In this document: in pieces, positions 1-8,108 of the stretch
Layout: every line of letters begins with the position of its first letter
Position numbering within the stretch: position 1 is the stretch's first letter
NCBI GenBank assembly: GCA_040397235.1
Contig: JBBAWH010000002.1
Coordinates: 1 to 64,000 of the forward strand
Length of the DNA stretch: 64,000 nucleotides
Origin: Limnocylindrus sp040397235
GTDB lineage: Bacteria; Chloroflexota; Limnocylindria; Limnocylindrales; Limnocylindraceae
Direction of reading: 5' to 3'
Notes under the pieces: model-generated
Database searches by the model: none
Told to the model about the DNA's origin: nothing
The model's input: the letters and a program-made list of their open reading frames with translations, nothing else
Made by a program: the position numbers and the translations under genes

Positions 1-88
1 GGCTCTCGCGCAGCGCCACGCTGAGATCGGCGCCGAACTCTCGGGCGATCTCTTCGGGCGAGGTGGCTTGAACGATGCGGCCGCACAT
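1..88 (-). CDS. SRAP-domain DNA-protein crosslink protein (partial, 5' end only)
   Basis: The translation from 88 downward begins MCGRIVQATSPEEIAREFGA and runs off the window edge. The N-terminal MCGR is the signature of the SOS-response-associated peptidase family (YedK/HMCES). In that family Cys2, exposed after Met removal, forms a covalent link with abasic sites in single-stranded DNA. Only 29 codons are visible, so the downstream catalytic Glu and His cannot be checked. The start is fixed by the MCGR motif, which must be N-terminal. A TATTCT hexamer lies 6 nt upstream, suggesting a leaderless transcript. The gene is divergent from the helicase-nuclease gene at 160. Confidence 0.85.
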   Translation of the reverse strand, partial: MCGRIVQATSPEEIAREFGADLSVALRES

Positions 89-94
89 GGGGGG

Positions 95-153
95 AGAATA
101 GCGGGCGGAAATTTGAGCGTGCGTCAGATACCTGGCATGCGTGTCGATATGAT
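95..153. promoter_or_regulatory. Divergent leaderless promoters (SRAP gene / DUF2075 gene)
   Basis: On the minus strand TATTCT (95-100) is followed by exactly 6 nt (six C) and the ATG of the SRAP gene. On the plus strand TATGAT (148-153) is followed by exactly 6 nt and the ATG at 160. Neither start has a Shine-Dalgarno sequence. Both fit an extended TANNNT -10 box whose transcript would begin at or next to the start codon. No good -35 box is visible for either. Confidence 0.5.
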
Positions 154-159
154 GCTGGC

Positions 160-2052
160 ATGTACCTCTATCAAGGCGCCGTAAAGGAATTCATTCGCGA
201 CGCCCAGCTTAATCGGCTTGCGGACAAGATCGATCGAGCCTTTGCCCTTGAAAAGGGTCACCACGCCAATAAAGGAGAGGTGAACTCCTGGCGTAACTCC
301 CTTCAGCAAATGTCGAATGTCTTCACTCTTGCCGAGCTCGGCCCGCAGGGAGTTCTCGTCGAGCTCCAGCTCCCCCTTACCTCTAAGCGGCTTGATGTAA
401 TGATTGCCGGAAAGCGTGCTTCCACAGCAGGCAGTGGCCCAGCTGACAATGCCATCATCATCGAACTAAAACAATGGAGCCACGTCAACGAAAGTTCAAT
501 GACGGAACATGTTGCTGTCGCTTTTTCTGGCGGAAGCCCGAAAGATACGCTTCATCCGAGCGCTCAAGTTCACAGGTACGAGCAATTCCTGCGCGACATG
601 AGCGAACTATTTGCGTCAGGAGAAGTTGGATTGAGCTCGCTCGCATTCCTCCATAACCTCGATCGAACTTCAACGGTGGCGGCTCCACTCTACGCTCCCA
701 AATTCCAAGATCTTCTCAGCACTTCCCCCATCTACGCACAAGACCAGATTGAAGAACTCGCAAGCCACCTTTCAGCACAAGTTGGAGATGGGGATAGCAC
801 TGGGCTCATTGAAAAGATCTCTTCTTCTGAGTATCGCCCAAGCAAGAAGCTCTTGGATCACGTAGCTTCTGTAATCGCAAATGAAGAGGCATTCGTGTTG
901 CTGGATGACCAAGTAACGGCCTACATGGCTGTCCATGACGAGCTTCAGCGCGCCGGAAAGAAGAATAAGCCATCCACATTCATCATTAATGGCGGCCCTG
1001 GAACAGGAAAAAGCTTGATTGCATTGAAGTTGCTTGCAAGTGCTGCGGCTGAGGGGAAGACCGTTGCGCACGCCACTGGCTCACGCGCATTCACTGAAGG
1101 CCTACGCAAGCGTGTTGGGCCACGGGCTGGGCAGCTCATGAAGTATTTCAACTCATTTATGACGAATGGTGAGCCATTTGATTTGCTAGTTGCCGACGAG
1201 GCTCACCGCATTCGCGAGACGAGCGCGAACCAATGGACAAAGAAGGAAGACCGTGGCGGCTCGCAAATTGAGGAGCTTCTTGATTCAGCAAAGATTGCTG
1301 CATTCTTCATTGATGATCGGCAAGTGGTGCGGCCAGGTGAGGTTGGCAGTTCGGCCTTGATTCGCGAAGCGAGCGCGAAGCGTGGTCAGCCCGTGTTTGA
1401 ATACGACCTCGCTGCGCAGTTCCGTTGTGGCGGGTCTGATACGTATGTGCGCTGGGTTGACCGGCTACTCGGCGTAAGCATGGTAGGTGATGAGATACTT
1501 GACATTGAGCCGCGTGAGTTTAATTTCTCGATTGTGTCGTCCCCGACGGAACTAGAGCGCAATGTTCAGCAATCGCTTAAGGCGGGGCAGAATTCCCGAA
1601 TGGTAGCTGGGTTCTGTTGGCCGTGGAGTGATCCCCTAGGTGACGGCACGCTTGTTGATGACGTTGTGATTGGCGATTGGCAACGTCCATGGAACGCGAA
1701 GCCAACTGCGGGTCGCTTGGCTCCTGGAATCCCGAGCTCGAACGCCTGGGCTATCGACCCCGAGGGTGTTCACCAGGTTGGCTGCGTCTACACCGCTCAG
1801 GGTTTTGAGTTTGATCGAGTTGGGGTAATTTGGGGCGAGGACTTGGTTTGGCGTGCTGGCAATGGATGGGTCGCCCAAGCTCAGCATTCCTTTGACTCAG
1901 TTGTGAAGCGTGCTGATAAGAAAGATCCGGAGTTCTACCGCCGGCTAATTGCGCAAACCTATCGCGTGCTACTCACTCGCGGGATGAGCGGCTGCGCCGT
2001 AACCTTCACCGACGATGAGACACGTGACTATGTGCGCTCACTGATCAAGTAG
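160..2052 (+). CDS. PD-(D/E)XK-like nuclease fused to DUF2075 (Schlafen group 3-like) superfamily 1 helicase
   Basis: This is a 630-residue protein with two visible modules. The N-terminal ~110 residues hold a PD-(D/E)XK-like pattern: E69 in VLVELQLP, D79 in KRLDVMI, and E102/K104 in IIIELKQW. The C-terminal part is a DUF2075-type helicase with Walker A GGPGTGKS (277-284), Walker B VADEAH (343-348), a YTAQGFEFD motif and a late YRVLLTRG motif VI. DUF2075 proteins are found in restriction and anti-phage contexts, so a nucleic-acid-targeting defence or repair role is inferred, not shown. Base composition differs from its neighbours: 841-900 is 27/60 GC against 45/60 for 8341-8400 in dedA. This suggests acquisition. 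DUF805 follows after 8 bp. Confidence 0.8.
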   Translation: MYLYQGAVKEFIRDAQLNRLADKIDRAFALEKGHHANKGEVNSWRNSLQQMSNVFTLAELGPQGVLVELQLPLTSKRLDVMIAGKRASTAGSGPADNAIIIELKQWSHVNESSMTEHVAVAFSGGSPKDTLHPSAQVHRYEQFLRDMSELFASGEVGLSSLAFLHNLDRTSTVAAPLYAPKFQDLLSTSPIYAQDQIEELASHLSAQVGDGDSTGLIEKISSSEYRPSKKLLDHVASVIANEEAFVLLDDQVTAYMAVHDELQRAGKKNKPSTFIINGGPGTGKSLIALKLLASAAAEGKTVAHATGSRAFTEGLRKRVGPRAGQLMKYFNSFMTNGEPFDLLVADEAHRIRETSANQWTKKEDRGGSQIEELLDSAKIAAFFIDDRQVVRPGEVGSSALIREASAKRGQPVFEYDLAAQFRCGGSDTYVRWVDRLLGVSMVGDEILDIEPREFNFSIVSSPTELERNVQQSLKAGQNSRMVAGFCWPWSDPLGDGTLVDDVVIGDWQRPWNAKPTAGRLAPGIPSSNAWAIDPEGVHQVGCVYTAQGFEFDRVGVIWGEDLVWRAGNGWVAQAQHSFDSVVKRADKKDPEFYRRLIAQTYRVLLTRGMSGCAVTFTDDETRDYVRSLIK

Positions 2053-2060
2053 GAGGCACC

Positions 2061-2402
2061 ATGGACTTCACCAGCTCAATCAAGCGCAACATGACCACGG
2101 CGGCATATGCCCAGTTTGATGGGCGGGCCAGCCGTTCGGAGTACTGGTGGTTCTACCTCTTTACGGTGCTCGCCGGGCTTGCTGCCGACATGCTCGGCGG
2201 CACGGTCGGGAACCTCGCCACGCTCGCCTTCTTCCTGCCAGGCCTGGCGCTTGTGGTGCGACGCCTGCACGACGTGGGTCGCAGCGGCTGGTGGTTCTTC
2301 ATCACGTTCACCATCATCGGCATCCCAGTGCTCTTCTACTGGTTGGTGCGGGCCTCTGACGCTGGGTCGAACATCTACGGCGAGGGGCCGGCGCGCGCAT
2401 AG
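2061..2402 (+). CDS. DUF805 family membrane protein
   Basis: The 113-residue protein has the DUF805 hallmarks: an N-terminal soluble stretch with FDGRASRSEYWWF (about 20-32), hydrophobic helices, then VVRRLHDVGRSGWW before the last helices. Three to four membrane segments are likely. The start follows the upstream stop by 8 bp and has a good Shine-Dalgarno (GGAGG in taggaggcacc), so it is probably co-transcribed with the nuclease-helicase gene. The biochemical role of DUF805 proteins is unknown. Whether it works with the helicase, for example as a membrane partner, cannot be told from sequence. Confidence 0.85.
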   Translation: MDFTSSIKRNMTTAAYAQFDGRASRSEYWWFYLFTVLAGLAADMLGGTVGNLATLAFFLPGLALVVRRLHDVGRSGWWFFITFTIIGIPVLFYWLVRASDAGSNIYGEGPARA

Positions 2403-2441
2403 GGGTGCTCAAAGGGCGCCACTTCCATGTTTTAAAGAGGG

Positions 2442-2447
2442 TATGCT
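2442..2447 (+). promoter_or_regulatory. -10 box of leaderless DICT-domain gene
   Basis: TATGCT lies exactly 6 nt before the ATG at 2454, and no Shine-Dalgarno is present between them. This is the same arrangement as at several other genes in the window. Confidence 0.45.
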
Positions 2448-2453
2448 GAGCAC

Positions 2454-3527
2454 ATGTTGGATTGGACCTATCCAGAGACGAACGACGAGGCGGGCATCTT
2501 TGAGATTGGCCGGCGGCTCGCCATTGAGCTTGGCCGGGCGCCCGACGTTACGCGCTTCATCTATGACTCCCGCGAGATGCTGCTGGCAACTCGCGAGATT
2601 GAGCGCGGTGCCAAGGGTGGTCGCCTGCTGACCGGATTCCAGACGTCGTCAAAGCTCGAGCACGAGATTGCGCGATATGAGGCGCTCATGGCTGCGGGCA
2701 CACGCATTACCGTGCTGGCCACCGGCGCGAAGCCGAGCGACCCACGCCTTGAGCCGCTCGACTACCGCGAGCTGCAGCACAGCACGCGCGAGCTCCCTAA
2801 CCAGTGGGTGCTCGCATCCGACGATCCTGACCAACTCGCCTTTGTCAGCTATGAGATCGGTGATCCAGCGCAATTCGGCGTGGGTGGCGCGGCGACGGCG
2901 GGGAAGCAATTCGTTGGCTTCGTCAGTGACGACCCAGGTGTCGTTGCCCTGCTGATCACCGCCCTCGATGGCGTTCCTCGACCGATCCCGAAGGCGGCTC
3001 CACCTCCACCATCACCAACTACGGTCTCGCTCGTTGCCGACATCGACAAGATGACCGCCCCCGATGTGCAGGCGGGGCCAGGCGCCGTGGTGATTGCCGT
3101 TGGCCGCAACGATGACCGCCGTGCCTTCCTCACCGGCGCAGCGATTGCAAAGCGCGATGGTCGCTCCATCGTTCTTGTTGATCGAAGCTCAGAGGGGTTC
3201 ACCGACCCGTACATGGACCTGCGCGGCGACGACGTCAACCGCCCATCACCAAACCGCCTCTTCAACGAAGACATTGCGCGACGCGAAGGGCGAGGCCTGC
3301 TCGTGAACTTTCTCGAGGCGGCGCGAATGCTTGGATTAGAGGCGGGCGGCTGGTTCCCCGTGAAGGCTGGCGCCGATGGGCTCGCCGAGGCGGCTCGTCG
3401 CTTTGGTGGCAGCATCTTCGTCTTGCCACCTGAGGCCGCGAAGCCAGGACTCGCAGAGCGTCTTCGTGGCATGGCACTCGATAAGCTCGCCGCCCAACTT
3501 GGTGCGCCCGTACTCGTTGCGCAGTAA
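2454..3527 (+). CDS. DICT sensory domain fused to UspA-like domain
   Basis: The protein is 357 residues long. The N-terminal ~180 residues resemble a DICT domain, the sensory module found with GGDEF proteins and regulators, with the tracts GRLLTGFQTSSKLEHEIARY and ITVLATGA and a late GKQFVGFVSDDP. A proline-rich linker near 180-190 leads to an alpha/beta C-terminal half starting GAVVIAVGRNDD and ending LAAQLGAPVLVAQ. That half has the shape of a universal-stress-protein fold. No kinase, cyclase or DNA-binding output domain is present. A stress- or light-related sensor is a guess from family knowledge. The start is supported by the -10 box 6 nt upstream. Confidence 0.6.
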   Translation: MLDWTYPETNDEAGIFEIGRRLAIELGRAPDVTRFIYDSREMLLATREIERGAKGGRLLTGFQTSSKLEHEIARYEALMAAGTRITVLATGAKPSDPRLEPLDYRELQHSTRELPNQWVLASDDPDQLAFVSYEIGDPAQFGVGGAATAGKQFVGFVSDDPGVVALLITALDGVPRPIPKAAPPPPSPTTVSLVADIDKMTAPDVQAGPGAVVIAVGRNDDRRAFLTGAAIAKRDGRSIVLVDRSSEGFTDPYMDLRGDDVNRPSPNRLFNEDIARREGRGLLVNFLEAARMLGLEAGGWFPVKAGADGLAEAARRFGGSIFVLPPEAAKPGLAERLRGMALDKLAAQLGAPVLVAQ

Positions 3528-3543
3528 GCGGCTCTTCGCCGCT
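3527..3543. terminator. Weak hairpin after the DICT gene
   Basis: AGCGGC-TCTTC-GCCGCT forms a 6-bp stem beginning at the last base of the stop codon. It lies in the 55-bp gap between two convergent genes. There is no T-tract on either side, so termination by this hairpin is uncertain. Confidence 0.25.
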
Positions 3544-3582
3544 GCTCGATAACGAAGGGCGTTCCGCTATTACCCCTCACGC

Positions 3583-3747
3583 CTAGCGCTTGGTTGTGTT
3601 CTGCGCCTTCGGATCGATCGTTACGGGTAGGCGTGGGCAGGTGCAGCGCTCGTCGAGCGGCACGCTCTTTAGGGCGTACTCGATGTGCTCGCCGCACCCC
3701 TCCCAGGTTGGCTTGCCGCACGTTGCGCAGGCGATCTCGTGACACAC
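3583..3747 (-). CDS. Small Cys-rich conserved protein (54 aa)
   Basis: A short GTG-initiated frame encodes MCHEIACATCGKPTWEGCGE followed by an acidic/Cys region (DERCTCPRL) and a basic tail. Six cysteines, including CATC and CTC pairs, plus two histidines suggest a metal-binding knuckle. A closely similar start (MCxxxxCxxCGKPTWxGCGxH) recurs in small uncharacterised actinobacterial proteins as I recall them. The start is supported by AGAGAGGT upstream of the GTG. It begins 5 bp after the stop of the MFS gene, so it is probably the last gene of that operon. Function is unknown; metal handling or a zinc-ribbon regulator are possibilities only. Confidence 0.75.
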   Translation of the reverse strand: MCHEIACATCGKPTWEGCGEHIEYALKSVPLDERCTCPRLPVTIDPKAQNTTKR

Positions 3748-3752
3748 GGTGG

Positions 3753-5042
3753 TTACCTCTCTGCTGCGGCGGCAGTGCGATTGTCAAACTTCGCCGCCGA
3801 TTCAATCGTAGGGTAGCGCCAGATTCGGGCATAGCCAAAGATCACAATGGGGATCACCGTCTGTAGCACGGCACCGACAATGAGCGCGTTTGGCCGGCCG
3901 AAGGCGTTGCCCAAGAAGCCGCCCAGCACGAAGCCGAGGGTGGCACCGAAGCCCCAGGCAAGCGTGCGGTTGATCGACATGACGCGCCCGAGCAAACGGT
4001 CGGGAACCGCCTGCTGGCGATAGGAGGTGACCGGCACGATGTAGATGAGCAGAAAGTAACCGCCAATGAAGAAGTTGGCGATCGAGAAGAGTGGCGCCAA
4101 CTCGCGCGGCACAAAGGCCGCCAGTGGTAGCAGGAACTCGTTGAGACCGAAGAGGGCGGTGCCGATGATCAGGAGCTTGCCAAATCCCACACGCTTCACC
4201 AAGTACGGCGCGCTGATGCTGCCAAGGAATCCACCAAGGAAACCGGCTGAAGCTACTGCGCCGATCAGTGCGGGCTCAAAGCCAAGGTCGATGCGCTGAA
4301 AGATGATCGCCTGGCCGATCATGATGCCGTACGCAATATTGCCATTCACCCCTTCAAAAGTGATCAGGCGTAAGTTCGGTCGCACCCAGAGTGCGTGCAG
4401 TCCCTCCTTCAGGTCGTGCACAAGTGAGTTGCGCTTCTTGGGTGACGGCGGCTCCGGCGTGCGAATGGCGCGCAACGTCACGTAGCTCACCGCGAAGGTG
4501 ATCGCGTCCACCACCATCACGAATGGCGCGCTAAAGATGCCGATCAGCGCGCCCGCTAACCCTGGCCCAACAAAGCCCGCACCCTCGCCCATGATTGCCA
4601 TACGTGCGTTGAGCTTGAGCAGCGCGACGCCGCTAGCGAGTCGCGGAATGTACGCCGGCCACGCCACGTTGAAGAACACGGTCGCAGCGCCGAGACCAAC
4701 CTGCATGACGATCAGCAGCGGCAGCGTGAGCACGTTGAGCACGTATGCAAGTGGAATCGCAAGCAGTAGCACCACGCGCACCAGGTCCGCGGCGAGCAGG
4801 TAGGCGCGTCGCGACGAACGATCAACCCAAACACCAGCCTGTAGCCCAATGAAGAGATATGCGAGCGTTGATGCCGCGCCAAGGAAGCCGGTGCCGAGTG
4901 AGTCGGCGCCAAGCAGGTCGACCGCCATGATCGGCAGTGCCAGCTGCGTGATCGAATCGCCAACCAGCGAGATCCCTTGTCCGGCGGTAACGAGGCGCAG
5001 GTCGCGCGGGTCATTCTTGGTGATCGCTGCGGCGCGCGCCAT
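3753..5042 (-). CDS. MFS transporter (drug-exporter-like)
   Basis: This is a 429-residue integral membrane protein with about twelve hydrophobic segments. It has the layout of the MFS_3 / enterobactin-exporter and macrolide-efflux group: N-terminal RDLRLVTAGQGISLVGDSIT, a GVWVDRSSRR loop after helix 2 matching the G-x-x-x-D-R-x-x-R-R loop A, and a pseudo-repeat in the second half. The substrate cannot be predicted. It sits between the subtilase gene (upstream, stop adjacent to its start) and the 54-residue Cys-rich gene. The four genes from 8068 down to 3583 may form one transcript. Confidence 0.8.
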   Translation of the reverse strand: MARAAAITKNDPRDLRLVTAGQGISLVGDSITQLALPIMAVDLLGADSLGTGFLGAASTLAYLFIGLQAGVWVDRSSRRAYLLAADLVRVVLLLAIPLAYVLNVLTLPLLIVMQVGLGAATVFFNVAWPAYIPRLASGVALLKLNARMAIMGEGAGFVGPGLAGALIGIFSAPFVMVVDAITFAVSYVTLRAIRTPEPPSPKKRNSLVHDLKEGLHALWVRPNLRLITFEGVNGNIAYGIMIGQAIIFQRIDLGFEPALIGAVASAGFLGGFLGSISAPYLVKRVGFGKLLIIGTALFGLNEFLLPLAAFVPRELAPLFSIANFFIGGYFLLIYIVPVTSYRQQAVPDRLLGRVMSINRTLAWGFGATLGFVLGGFLGNAFGRPNALIVGAVLQTVIPIVIFGYARIWRYPTIESAAKFDNRTAAAAER

Positions 5043-7736
5043 TTACTTTGCCGAAAGTTGTATGGAGTTCGAGTCGGTGCGTGCGCGCTCGTATCCAGCC
5101 TGATACATGAAGACACGCAAGAAGGCGTACTTTCCGGCGATCTTGCTGGTTACCGTGAGTTTGGTTGATGTTGCACCCTTGATCGCCGCGCAGCTCGTGC
5201 GCGGCGCGGCGCTACAGATGTACCACTGGTATTTGAAGCTTGGCGTTGGGCCGCCAACCCACGTGCCGCGTGTGCCGGACACGATGTTCCCGATCTGGTT
5301 GATGCGGGGCTGGGCCGTTGCACGCGCTGGTGCGAACACCGTGATGCGAACAGTTGCGTAGGCTGGTTGATGCCACTCATTGCCATCTTTGAAACCTTGC
5401 AAGATGCAGGTGCCGACCTTGAGGTAGCGGATCGTGCGCCCGCTGACCGTGCAAACCGTTCGTGTGAGCGACGTCGCGACGAATGGCGCCGCGGTGCTCC
5501 CGCCGCCGTTGCCATAGCTTCCTGTGCTACCGACAGATTGGTAGGCGGGGCCCACCTGGAAGATGAGTGGTGTTTGCGTGAGCCTGAACACCTCGAAGGT
5601 GCGCGTCACCGAGTCAGCCGCGCGATAGGTGCTTGTACCGGCCTGCTCGGCAAGAATGGTGCAGGTTCCTGGCCTGAAGACCTTCAACTCAAAGTTGGCG
5701 CCATTGAACTGTGGCTCGCACACGCTGCTGGAGAGGCCCGAGTAGCTGATGGGCAAACCAGCGCTGCTGAAGCGTGGCAGGAGTTGCGCGATCGTTGGAT
5801 CAAAGCTGCGGTCACTCAGAGCATCGAGGCCGATCGTCTGACTCCCTTGCACGATGGTGAAGTTGCGCTCAATGGAGGTTGCGCGCTCATAGACGGCGTC
5901 CCCCGCCTGGGTCGCGAGCACGGTGCAGGTGCCCAGATCCAGTAGGCGCAGGCGCCAGGTGCTGACGAGGCTGTCGGGGGCGAGTGCTTCGCAAACGGTC
6001 GGCGTGCTGATCTCGTAGCTCACGCTTAGCCCTGAGCTCGCGCTCGCGGTGAGTGTGGGCGGGGCTGTGCCGTACGGAACATCTGCGGTGGTGAGGAACG
6101 GACCTGCGCCAAAGCTGATCGTTTGTGGTGTGCCGGTGATCGTGATGCTGACGCTCGCACTCGCTGCCACGTGGTCCTCGGCGGCGGGCGTTGCGGCATT
6201 AAGGGCACAGGTTCCTGTGCTTGTTGCAGTAAGTGTGCTTCCGTCCAAGGTGCAATTGGTCGCACTCTCACTGGCGACCGCTAGCGTGACAACGCCAGAG
6301 AAATCGCTTGACGCGGAGACGGTTGCGCTCTCACCAACCGCCATTCGGTCTGGTGCAGTGATCACAATCGTTGGTTGACCCATGTTGAGTGCGCCAACTG
6401 CGTCGAGCAGCCCCACTCCGCATTGGTGCTGTGAGCCAGTTGGGGTTTCACTTGTTGTGACGCACGGCCGCAGGGTATCGGCAGGGAACGGCCGAGCGCC
6501 GGCGTAGATCGCCGCCTCAATCTGGCTCGGTCCCCATGTTGGATGCAAGCTCGCAACGAGTGCAGCGACACCAGCAACATGCGGTGCCGCCATGCTTGTG
6601 CCCTGATAATTCGTGTAGCTATAGCCAGTGAGCGTGCTGGCGCCAGTGCCAATCGTGGAGAGAATGCCCGAATCGCGAGACATGTCACCACCTGGTGCGG
6701 CGATGTCAATGATGCTGCCGAAGTTCGAGTAGTTCGCCAACCCGCCCACTCGGCCCGTCGCTGCGACGGTCACCGTGTCGTTGCAGTTGGCTGGCGTGAA
6801 GTTTGCCGCGTCGCGGAAGCTGTTCCCCGCCGCCGTAACGACAACGGTGCCAGCGGCACGTGCTTGCGAGATCGCATCTTGTAGCGTTGACCAGCAGGAG
6901 CTGCCGCCACCAAGTGACATGTTGATGACGTCAGCCGGATGCGCATTGTCTGTTAGGCCGAATGCACTCCATGGGCGCCCGTCCCAACTTGTGGTGAGGC
7001 CAGCGGCCCAGCGAATGCCATCAATGACATCGTTGAATGATCCGCCACCCGCACCAAGAACGCGCACATGTTGAATTGACACGTTCGGTGCAATGCCACT
7101 GATGCCAATCTCGTTCTGCGCCGCACCAATCGTGCCCGCTACGTGCGTGCCGTGCCAGCTAGAGGGATTCGCCCACCAGTCTCCCTCGTCGGTTGGATTC
7201 ATATCGCGTCCGTCGCCATCGCGTGCGGTGCCACTGTTCTCAATCATGTCAATGCCCCAACCCTCGGGCATGTTCGCGATCAGATCGGGATGGTTCGTTT
7301 GGCCAGTATCAATAACGGCGACAACAACACCGGCACCTGTCGAGGTTCCCCACGTTGGCGCAACGTTTGCAGCGCCCTCTTTTCCTGATGTTGGCGCGTG
7401 CATATCCCATTGCGATGCGTAGTACGGGTCAATCGGATCAATCAGCGGAAATGCGCGAATGTCAGGAATGACGCCAACGACACCAGGTGCCTGCTCCCAC
7501 GCGGCGAGTGCCGTCTCTGCATCTTGGCCAGGTCGCAGTTGGATCTCACGCGTCTTTCCGTCGTCGCTCACTGCCGTACCGACAGTTGTGTTGTAGGCGA
7601 AGCGAACGGTGAGTGATTCGAATGGTTCAGGTGCGATGGTTGTACGTGTCGATGCGGCGCGTGCGGGTGCTGGAGCTGCGATTGCGCCGAAGATAAAAAG
7701 AGCCGCCATCACGGCGGCGGTCAGGCGGCGCAGCAT
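5043..7736 (-). CDS. Secreted subtilisin-like serine protease (S8) with C-terminal beta-sandwich repeats
   Basis: The start at 7736 gives 897 residues beginning with a clear signal peptide (MLRRLTAAVMAALFIFGAIA, then APAPARA cleavage region). The longer open frame upstream overlaps the next gene and is rejected. The S8 catalytic triad is visible as D143 (AVIDTG), H195 (HGTHVAG) and S381 (GTSMAAPHVAG), with N305 as oxyanion residue. From about 440 on there are repeated beta-rich units with a Cys pair and a GTCTxLAxQAG core, resembling MBG/Ig-like adhesin domains. No LPXTG or membrane anchor is seen, so it is likely secreted or wall-bound by the repeats. The substrate is unknown. Confidence 0.88.
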   Translation of the reverse strand: MLRRLTAAVMAALFIFGAIAAPAPARAASTRTTIAPEPFESLTVRFAYNTTVGTAVSDDGKTREIQLRPGQDAETALAAWEQAPGVVGVIPDIRAFPLIDPIDPYYASQWDMHAPTSGKEGAANVAPTWGTSTGAGVVVAVIDTGQTNHPDLIANMPEGWGIDMIENSGTARDGDGRDMNPTDEGDWWANPSSWHGTHVAGTIGAAQNEIGISGIAPNVSIQHVRVLGAGGGSFNDVIDGIRWAAGLTTSWDGRPWSAFGLTDNAHPADVINMSLGGGSSCWSTLQDAISQARAAGTVVVTAAGNSFRDAANFTPANCNDTVTVAATGRVGGLANYSNFGSIIDIAAPGGDMSRDSGILSTIGTGASTLTGYSYTNYQGTSMAAPHVAGVAALVASLHPTWGPSQIEAAIYAGARPFPADTLRPCVTTSETPTGSQHQCGVGLLDAVGALNMGQPTIVITAPDRMAVGESATVSASSDFSGVVTLAVASESATNCTLDGSTLTATSTGTCALNAATPAAEDHVAASASVSITITGTPQTISFGAGPFLTTADVPYGTAPPTLTASASSGLSVSYEISTPTVCEALAPDSLVSTWRLRLLDLGTCTVLATQAGDAVYERATSIERNFTIVQGSQTIGLDALSDRSFDPTIAQLLPRFSSAGLPISYSGLSSSVCEPQFNGANFELKVFRPGTCTILAEQAGTSTYRAADSVTRTFEVFRLTQTPLIFQVGPAYQSVGSTGSYGNGGGSTAAPFVATSLTRTVCTVSGRTIRYLKVGTCILQGFKDGNEWHQPAYATVRITVFAPARATAQPRINQIGNIVSGTRGTWVGGPTPSFKYQWYICSAAPRTSCAAIKGATSTKLTVTSKIAGKYAFLRVFMYQAGYERARTDSNSIQLSAK

Positions 7737-7741
7737 GGTGA

Positions 7742-8068
7742 CTATTCGCCGATCGTTGCCCAGATGAAGCCCATCATCAGGAAGAAGCCCGAGAAGAGGG
7801 CGACGAGGCCGACCGAGCCATACGGCGATGCGGCGGTCTTGTCGGTGAAGGTGCCAAGGAGGAGTCCGAAGCCGACCGCCCAGACGAGCCAGGCGCCGCC
7901 CCACACCACCTTGCCGTTGGGGCCTGTGATTAGGCGGCGCACCCAGGGGGTCTCGCGCTGCTCAGAGCTCATTGCGGCCTTCTGGAAGATGAAGACGAAG
8001 CCGCCACCGATCGCCATCGAGATGAAGAACTCGATCGGGTGGAGGAACGGGAGCGTGAACATATCCAT
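7742..8068 (-). CDS. Small membrane protein, three predicted helices
   Basis: The 108-residue protein is not recognised. Hydrophobic segments lie near residues 6-27, 54-74 and 85-106, separated by a charged loop (SSEQRETPWVRRLITGPNGK). The start has TATGAT exactly 6 nt upstream (8075-8080 on the plus strand), pointing to a leaderless first gene. The stop is 5 bp before the start of the secreted subtilase, so the two are probably co-transcribed. A link to protease secretion is possible but unsupported by homology. Confidence 0.7.
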   Translation of the reverse strand: MDMFTLPFLHPIEFFISMAIGGGFVFIFQKAAMSSEQRETPWVRRLITGPNGKVVWGGAWLVWAVGFGLLLGTFTDKTAASPYGSVGLVALFSGFFLMMGFIWATIGE

Positions 8069-8074
8069 GCTTCA

Positions 8075-8102
8075 ATCATAGCGGGCGGATCTCTGGCACG
8101 AT
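8075..8102. promoter_or_regulatory. Divergent leaderless promoters (small membrane protein / dedA)
   Basis: The minus-strand TATGAT (8075-8080) is 6 nt from the ATG at 8068. The plus-strand CACGAT (8097-8102) is 6 nt from the ATG at 8109. The whole intergenic gap is only 40 bp. CACGAT is a poor -10 match, so the plus-strand call is weaker. Confidence 0.4.
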
Positions 8103-8108
8103 CAGGGC

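Noticed and set aside
2107..2631. 174-codon frame overlapping the DUF805 and DICT genes
   Set aside because: Ser/Arg/Cys-rich out-of-frame reading of two supported genes.
7737..7904. 56 extra codons before the subtilase signal peptide
   Set aside because: They overlap the small membrane gene on the same strand in another frame, and a clean signal peptide begins at 7736.
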